Below are positions 6,534 to 10,866 of a stretch of DNA of 10,866 bases, piece by piece. This stretch comes from JBLNDG01 sp050261415 (GTDB taxonomy: Bacteria > Bacillota > Clostridia > Lutisporales > Lutisporaceae): assembly GCA_050261415.1 (NCBI GenBank), contig JBLNDG010000154.1, positions 1 to 10,866 of the forward strand, in the 5' to 3' direction. Under the pieces are notes generated by a model. It saw only the letters and a list, made by a program, of their open reading frames with translations. It searched no databases and had not been told where the DNA came from. Numbering within the stretch: the stretch's first letter is position 1; the number at the start of each line of letters is the position of its first letter. Both the position numbers and the translations under genes were made by a program.

Positions 6534-6559
6534 AATAATGTGTTTTACAGCACATTATT
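6534..6559 (+). promoter_or_regulatory. Crp-type operator upstream of the creatininase operon
   Basis: AATAATGTG (6534-6542) and CACATTATT (6551-6559) are a perfect 9-bp inverted repeat around an 8-base spacer. The core TGTG-N8-CACA has the same half-site geometry as the E. coli Crp consensus TGTGA-N6-TCACA. Its centre (6546.5) lies 41.5 bp upstream of a start predicted near 6588 from TAAAAT at 6576-6581, as at class II Crp-activated promoters. Because T9 follows at 6558-6566, it can also be read as an intrinsic terminator. Confidence 0.55.
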
Positions 6560-6590
6560 TTTTTTTGCTGCATTATAAAATTATATTAAG

Positions 6591-6604
6591 GTATAGCGCT
6601 ATAC
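6591..6604. repeat. Perfect 14-bp palindrome in the creatininase operon leader
   Basis: GTATAGCGCTATAC is its own reverse complement. It sits just downstream of the predicted start point and about 27 bases before the ribosome binding site, a position suited to a repressor operator. No binding protein is known from the sequence. Confidence 0.5.
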
Positions 6605-6646
6605 TAATTCGACGATGGCATATAAATTTTGGGGGGTGTGTTTTGA

Positions 6647-7420
6647 TTGGATCAATGGTTACAGACAAAGAGCTGGAAGGAGGCAGATCAGCTTATAAAA
6701 AACAGTAAAGGAGTGGCAATTGTTCCTATCGGAAGCGTTGAGCAGCATGGTTACCATCTTCCGGTAGGTACGGATAGTTTTGTTGCTATAACATTGGCAG
6801 AGGAGGCGGCTGAAAAAGCGAAAGCTCTTATTACTCCTCCGGTATGGTTTGGGTGGAGTCCGCACCATATGATTCTTCCAGGGACAATAACCATAAGTCC
6901 TGAAGTATTAATTGGCCTTACCTATGACATTATAGCGTCATTAAAAAAGCACGGTGTAGATAAAATAATCTTAATCAATGGACATAGAATCGTTAATATA
7001 ATTTGGATGCAGCTTGCGGCTGAAAAGGCGCAAAGAGAACTGAATGTTACAGTTAAAATTTTTGATCCCGCATATATGTCGAAAGACATTGTCGGCGAAC
7101 TCGGTTTCGGTGCCGTAGGTCATGCAGAAGAAGTTGAAACATCACATATGATGTACAAATATCCTGCGCTTGTCCACCTTGAGCTTGCAAAGGATAATCC
7201 TATTGTGCCGCAGGATTTATATTCGGTTGATCCTGCTTATACACACGATACACTTTGCTATGTTCCAAGCACATTTGAACATGCAAAGAAGAATTCGGCA
7301 ATTGCAGGTGGGACAACAGGAGAACCCTCAAAGGCAGATGTGGGAAAGGGCAAGCTTTATCATGAACATTTAGTCAAAAACCTTGTCAAAATTATAAAAG
7401 ACTTACAGGCAAGTAATTGA
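6647..7420 (+). CDS. Creatininase-family amidohydrolase
   Basis: This is a cytoplasmic metal-dependent hydrolase of the creatininase superfamily, which opens cyclic amides such as creatinine and also includes peptide- and inosose-acting enzymes. The 257-residue length is normal. Visible motifs: the metal-site block GSVEQHGYHLPVGTD (residues 29-43, ligands E32, H34, D43), HHMILPGT (73-80), NGH with H113, and HAEEVETS (159-166) with acidic residues expected at the metal site. The usual NGHGGN is NGHRIVN here, so the loop beside the metal is altered and the substrate may differ. The start is TTG at 6647, with GGGGGG at 6631-6636 ten bases upstream and an in-frame TGA immediately before it. It is the first gene of an operon with a small membrane protein and a sodium symporter, suggesting that the substrate is imported by them. 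Creatinine is possible but unproven. Confidence 0.86.
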   Translation: MDQWLQTKSWKEADQLIKNSKGVAIVPIGSVEQHGYHLPVGTDSFVAITLAEEAAEKAKALITPPVWFGWSPHHMILPGTITISPEVLIGLTYDIIASLKKHGVDKIILINGHRIVNIIWMQLAAEKAQRELNVTVKIFDPAYMSKDIVGELGFGAVGHAEEVETSHMMYKYPALVHLELAKDNPIVPQDLYSVDPAYTHDTLCYVPSTFEHAKKNSAIAGGTTGEPSKADVGKGKLYHEHLVKNLVKIIKDLQASN

Positions 7421-7491
7421 CATAAAACAGCATGGTATGGTTCGAGCAAAAATGATAATATATTTTAAAATCTAAACAGGAGGTGAAAATT

Positions 7492-7737
7492 ATGAAATTA
7501 TCAGCAGGAGAAAAATTCGTATACGGTATTTTTGTTTTGGTGTTAATAATGGTTAATCCTCCGATTCTAAATAGTATAAATAATTATGCGGTTAAGAATC
7601 CATTTACTTTTGGTTGGCCTACACTGCTTGTCTGGTTGGATTTCTGGTATGTTATCGCAGTAGTTGATTTTCTTGTAGGTGTTATCACAATTAAATCATG
7701 GAAAAAAGATTATGATAAGCTTAGCTCAAAAAAGTAA
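7492..7737 (+). CDS. Small two-helix membrane protein, symporter partner (DUF3311/DUF997-like)
   Basis: This 81-residue protein has two hydrophobic helices (residues about 9-27 and 40-63) joined by a polar loop with FGWPTLLVWLDFWYV, and a basic C-terminal tail. Small proteins of this build are commonly encoded immediately before sodium:solute symporters, as with DUF3311 and YhdT (DUF997) next to PanF-like carriers, and are thought to be accessory subunits. The ATG at 7492 was chosen because AGGAGGTG (7478-7485) lies six bases upstream; an alternative GTG at 7483 falls inside that ribosome binding site. It follows the creatininase gene by 71 bases and precedes the symporter by 15. Assignment rests on size, topology and position rather than a sequence match I can verify. 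Confidence 0.75.
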   Translation: MKLSAGEKFVYGIFVLVLIMVNPPILNSINNYAVKNPFTFGWPTLLVWLDFWYVIAVVDFLVGVITIKSWKKDYDKLSSKK

Positions 7738-7752
7738 AGGGGGTTTCTTAAT

Positions 7753-9219
7753 ATGAATGCTGGTCTTGTTATTTTGGCACTTTATACCTTTTCCTTGCTG
7801 GGAATAGCTTTATACGCTGCCAAGCAGGATAAGAAGAACATAAAGGATTTTGCGACAGCCGGAAGTTCATTGGGCATTTTTGTTTTAACACTCACATTCA
7901 GTGCTACATATCACAGTGCTTATGCATTTCTAGGAGCTCCCGGCTTTGTTTATAGTAATGGTGTGGGTTGGTGGGTAAATGGTATCTGGACTGTTTTCCC
8001 AGGTGTTCTTTTCTGGGTTATAGGAAGAAGATTCTGGCTTCTTGGTCAGACACAGGGTTATATTTCTATGGCTCAGTATATAAGCGATGTTTACCAGAAT
8101 AAGAAAATAGGTCTTGTTGTTACTATCATTACTCTTGTTTTTACGGTCCCATATGTTGCTATGCAGGCCATAGGTTCGGGATATATTTTTCAGGCAATAA
8201 GTAAGGGACAATTAAGCTATGCTGTAGGTACGATTATATTCTTTGCCATTATGATAGTGCTTGTCTGGGTTGGAGGTATGAAGGGCGTAGCAATTACTGA
8301 TGCTGCCCAGGGGGTATTTATGTGGGTCGGCATGGTTATTGGATCATATATAATAATAAGGTATAACTTCGGAAGTATAAATGCAGCTTATGAAAAGGTT
8401 TTTGAAACAATGCCTTCCCTATTCACTTTACCGGGGCCAAATGGGGTTGTCACTTCAGCCGATTGGATTTCCAGATGGATTGTGATTACAATCGGTATGA
8501 TGATGTTCCCTCACGTTACTTTAAGATTTTTCTCAGGGAAATCTTTAAGGGTTTTAAAATGGTCATCAATATTCTCGTCAATTTATTTAACGTCAATATA
8601 TGTATTTACACCTGCAATTGGTATGATAGGAAGAGTTTTAATGCCGGATATTGCCTCACCGGATACAATATTTCCTGAAATGCTATTAAAATATACACCT
8701 TTAGTTTTTGCAGCCCTTGTTATTGCAGGTGCCCTTGCGGCTTCGATGTCAACAGGAGATTCACAGCTTCACGCCGTAAGTACAATGGTATCAACTGATG
8801 TTTATAAAACCTTTATTAATAAAGAGGCTTCTGAATACAAACAGTACCAGGCAGCCAGAATAGCCACACTTGTATTTGGTTTGTTGTCAGTAATAGTCGC
8901 TCTGATGAAACCAGGACTTTTAGGCAATATTCTTGCTTTAGCAAATGGCGGTGTTGCAGCTTTAGCTCCTGCAATGCTTGGCGGTGTATATTGGAGAAAG
9001 TCAACACATCAAGCTGCTATGAGCAGTATAATTATTGGTGAGGCTGCCATGCTATTTACAACATTTATAGTAAAAAATCCTCTTGGTATTATGGCTGGCG
9101 TATGGGGACTATTAGTTGCTTTAATCATATTTATTACTGTAAGCTTAAATACAAAACCGGAACAGAAAACAATTGAGATTATTGACTCAATCAATGATTT
9201 TTTTGCAGCTGAGAAATAG
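7753..9219 (+). CDS. Sodium:solute symporter (SSS family) permease
   Basis: This is an inner-membrane Na+-coupled solute carrier of the SSS family (relatives include PutP and PanF). The 488-residue protein shows about 13 hydrophobic helices. Family features include the N-terminal block FATAGSSLGIFVLTLTFSAT, the segment GVGWWVNG, GGMKGVAITDAAQG, and the helix-8 block ASMSTGDSQLHAVSTM beginning at A330, whose Ser/Thr residues correspond to the sodium site. Pairing with a small membrane protein resembles monocarboxylate or pantothenate carriers of this family, but the adjacent hydrolase suggests a cyclic amide, ureide-like or similar nitrogenous substrate. AAAGGGGGT at 7737-7745 precedes the ATG. 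It is the last gene of the operon, followed 32 bases later by a strong terminator. Confidence 0.94.
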   Translation: MNAGLVILALYTFSLLGIALYAAKQDKKNIKDFATAGSSLGIFVLTLTFSATYHSAYAFLGAPGFVYSNGVGWWVNGIWTVFPGVLFWVIGRRFWLLGQTQGYISMAQYISDVYQNKKIGLVVTIITLVFTVPYVAMQAIGSGYIFQAISKGQLSYAVGTIIFFAIMIVLVWVGGMKGVAITDAAQGVFMWVGMVIGSYIIIRYNFGSINAAYEKVFETMPSLFTLPGPNGVVTSADWISRWIVITIGMMMFPHVTLRFFSGKSLRVLKWSSIFSSIYLTSIYVFTPAIGMIGRVLMPDIASPDTIFPEMLLKYTPLVFAALVIAGALAASMSTGDSQLHAVSTMVSTDVYKTFINKEASEYKQYQAARIATLVFGLLSVIVALMKPGLLGNILALANGGVAALAPAMLGGVYWRKSTHQAAMSSIIIGEAAMLFTTFIVKNPLGIMAGVWGLLVALIIFITVSLNTKPEQKTIEIIDSINDFFAAEK

Positions 9220-9251
9220 ATGTAAACAATTAAATTAGCATTTTGATTTAT

Positions 9252-9296
9252 AAAAGTGTTCAAACATTAAATCAATGGTGTTTGAACACTTTTTTT
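9252..9296 (+). terminator. Intrinsic terminator of the creatininase/symporter operon
   Basis: AAAAGTGTTCAAACA (9252-9266) pairs perfectly with TGTTTGAACACTTTT (9279-9293), a 15-bp stem with a 12-base loop, and the T run continues to 9296. Confidence 0.93.
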
Positions 9297-9378
9297 GAAG
9301 ATTTATTATAACAATTATGACGAACTGTAAGAGGATAATTGAAGTTGTTGGAGAAATATGAATATGTATTGAAATAAT

Positions 9379-10020
9379 ATGGAAGAATGGATGGATATTA
9401 CTATGGATAAGAATAAGAGCAGCTATGATTGTGAGGTAAAACGGCTTTCGGCAAATCTGGTGGATATCAGAACTATGTCAACTGAATTTGAGATTGATAT
9501 AAAGTACGCTTCAGAGAATAATTTTGTCGGTAGGAAGATGTATCCTATACCTTTGTGCGCCATGCAGTCAGGAACAGCAAGGAAGCTGATTGAAGCAAAT
9601 CGGGATCTTCTGCGGAAGGGTTGCAGGATAAAGATTTGGGATGCTTACCGCCCGTTTTCTGTCCAGAAATTAATGTGGGATATATTGCCGAATGATGATT
9701 TTATTGCTGACCCATCCAGAGGAGGTTCCATACACAACAGCGGATATGCCGTGGATGTCACCTTAGTTGATATGGAGGGCAGAGAGCTTGAAATGCCTAC
9801 CGGATTTGATGATTTTACAGAAAAGGCTTCTAGAAAAAGTACAGCGATGACCGAAGCAGCAGCCAAGAATCTGTCTATATTGACCGATGCTATGGTAAGG
9901 AGCGGATTCAAAACAATCAATTCGGAATGGTGGCATTATTATGATTCCGATTTAAAAGAGAGAATACCGCTTGATGTTCCGCTTGAGTCGATTATAGGGC
10001 GTAAGCCTGCTGAAAAATAA
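9379..10020 (+). CDS. VanX/DdpX-type D-Ala-D-Ala dipeptidase
   Basis: This is a zinc dipeptidase that splits D-alanyl-D-alanine, acting in the cytoplasm since no signal peptide is seen. The 213-residue product compares with about 200 for VanX. Conserved residues are R91 in DAYRP, zinc ligands H119 and D126 in SIHNSGYAVD, and catalytic E183 with zinc ligand H186 in EWWH. No vanH, vanA or vanRS genes are nearby, so a role in wall peptide turnover or D-Ala recycling is more likely than glycopeptide resistance. The start is uncertain. ATGs at 9379, 9391 and 9403 are all in frame and none has a strong ribosome binding site; TTGGAG at 9348-9353 instead fits a five-codon frame (ATG to TGA) at 9358-9372. 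The gene stands alone between the operon terminator and an 86-bp gap. Confidence 0.88.
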   Translation: MEEWMDITMDKNKSSYDCEVKRLSANLVDIRTMSTEFEIDIKYASENNFVGRKMYPIPLCAMQSGTARKLIEANRDLLRKGCRIKIWDAYRPFSVQKLMWDILPNDDFIADPSRGGSIHNSGYAVDVTLVDMEGRELEMPTGFDDFTEKASRKSTAMTEAAAKNLSILTDAMVRSGFKTINSEWWHYYDSDLKERIPLDVPLESIIGRKPAEK

Positions 10021-10106
10021 GTGCCGGGCGCTCATCGATCGATTGCTGCATAATAACTGCCTATCTGGAAAAGATTATATTAATAATCATAGAAGGAGGA
10101 AGTATT

Positions 10107-10316
10107 GTGCAAATCAGTGGAAGAAACAAAATAAAAGGAAGAGTAAGCAAGGTTACTTCGGATAATGTAAGCGCAGAGGTTGAAATTGATGCAGGAAATG
10201 GAGTCAAGGTAGTAGGTCTCATTACATCAGGATCGCTGAACGATATGAACATTAAGGAAGGTGACGAACTAACCGCATTAATAAAGGCTACATCAGTTAT
10301 GTTCATAAAAGAATAG
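10107..10316 (+). CDS. mop: Molbindin (Mop), TOBE-domain molybdate-binding protein
   Basis: This is a 69-residue single TOBE/Mop-domain protein of the kind that assembles into oligomers and stores or buffers molybdate in the cytoplasm. Matching features are the start SGRNKIKGRV (family pattern SARN-x-x-x-G-x-V), the central GLITSGSLNDMNIKEGDEL and the closing ALIKATSVMFIKE. The start is GTG at 10107 with a strong AAGGAGGA six bases upstream (10093-10100). No molybdate ABC transporter or molybdenum-enzyme gene lies in the window. The gene converges on the metallophosphoesterase with only six bases between the stop codons and no hairpin terminator there. Confidence 0.9.
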   Translation: MQISGRNKIKGRVSKVTSDNVSAEVEIDAGNGVKVVGLITSGSLNDMNIKEGDELTALIKATSVMFIKE

Positions 10317-10322
10317 CATTTT

Positions 10323-10866
10323 TTATTGTTCAAACCTGTCAATTACCTTTCCCTCCAGGTTATAGACTATAACCTTAACTTTATCTTTATTCACATCTAC
10401 AATTGCAAAGTGGTATTCCGAAATTGGCAATACGTCAATGTCCTTTCTCTCGGTGTAACCCTTGTACAACGGCGCTCCAAAAGAGCCTGTGGTAACCTGG
10501 TAGACAAGCTTATTGAATTTAAAGGTATGACCGTTGACGGTCTTATTGAAGTCTGAGTTTATGTGACGCCGGGTATAAAAGTGCTCGTGTCCGCAAAAAA
10601 CCATTGGATTTTGAGATCGGTCAATGATTTCCCAGAGCTTATCCCGCTGCCTCTTTTTCACATCAAGGGAATTGCCCACGTGTGGTCCTGTTGGATAGGC
10701 AGGTTCATGGAAAAAGTAAAAGTTGTGCTTTTTTGCCGGATCTAAATTTGCCTTTACCCAGTTTAGTTGTTTATCTGATATCATATGCGTTTCACCGGGA
10801 TGATTTGAGTTCAGCATGAAAAACCGGATATTATTTTTATCAAAATAATATACTGTCTTGTGATAT
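10323..10866 (-). CDS. Metallophosphoesterase (calcineurin-like), C-terminal part, cut by window edge
   Basis: About 180 C-terminal residues are present and the frame runs off the right edge; upstream of the internal Met near 10817 it reads YHKTVYYFDKNNIRFF, so that Met is not the real start. Visible family features are FFMLNSNHPGE, a metal-site histidine in NFYFFHEPAYP, and the GH-x-H motif in FCGHEHFYTRRH. A beta-rich C-terminus follows. These match the last two metal-binding blocks of binuclear calcineurin-like phosphoesterases, most like the acid-phosphatase/phosphodiesterase branch. The N-terminal D-x-H, GD and GNH motifs, and any signal peptide, would lie beyond the window. Substrate unknown. 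Confidence 0.87.
   Translation of the reverse strand, partial: YHKTVYYFDKNNIRFFMLNSNHPGETHMISDKQLNWVKANLDPAKKHNFYFFHEPAYPTGPHVGNSLDVKKRQRDKLWEIIDRSQNPMVFCGHEHFYTRRHINSDFNKTVNGHTFKFNKLVYQVTTGSFGAPLYKGYTERKDIDVLPISEYHFAIVDVNKDKVKVIVYNLEGKVIDRFEQ

Noticed and set aside
9379..10020. Glycopeptide-resistance cluster
   Set aside because: Only the VanX-type gene is present; no ligase, dehydrogenase or van two-component genes lie in the window.

Overview
The window looks like a piece of chromosome from a low-GC Gram-positive anaerobe of the Clostridia type. The DNA is AT-rich, genes are preceded by strong purine-rich ribosome binding sites (AGGAGG or GGGGG type), TTG and GTG starts occur, and several intrinsic terminators (hairpin plus T run) are visible. 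This is an inference from composition and gene content; no phylogenetic marker is present.

Layout, left to right on the + strand unless noted. (1) 104-1498: a soluble methyl-accepting chemotaxis protein with a C-terminal CZB zinc-binding domain. (2) 1664-1987: a sigma-A-like promoter, two tandem tRNA-Arg genes (anticodons TCG and CCG) and a terminator hairpin. (3) 1999-5488: a GlnK/GlnL-type two-component system (histidine kinase 1999-3234, YcbB-domain response regulator 3241-4119) followed by the sodium/glutamate symporter gltS (start placed at 4289). The gltS upstream region carries a match to the direct-repeat site reported for Bacillus GlnL. (4) 5495-5537: a relic of a third tRNA-Arg-like gene lacking its middle, then a bidirectional terminator at 5639-5684. 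(5) 5673-6359, minus: a Crp/Fnr-family regulator. It is divergent from a three-gene operon at 6647-9219 encoding a creatininase-family amidohydrolase (TTG start), a small two-helix membrane protein and a sodium:solute symporter, closed by a strong terminator at 9252-9296. (6) 9379-10020: a VanX/DdpX-type D-Ala-D-Ala dipeptidase. (7) 10107-10316: a molbindin (Mop) with a GTG start. (8) 10323-10866, minus: the C-terminal part of a metallophosphoesterase that runs off the right edge.

Two regulatory-transport modules stand out. In the first, a membrane kinase and its partner probably adjust glutamate uptake through GltS; the kinase start codon lies only 11 nt after a terminator T-run that itself follows the tRNA-Arg genes, so its expression may depend on read-through. 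In the second, a Crp-like regulator and the creatininase/symporter operon share a 287-bp divergent promoter region. That region holds two related dyads with the core AATGTGTTWTACA; one is a TGTG-N8-CACA operator-like site placed about 41.5 bp upstream of a plausible start point. I read this as a regulated import-and-hydrolysis pathway for a cyclic amide or related substrate whose identity the sequence does not give. No phage, transposase, integrase or CRISPR element is visible.
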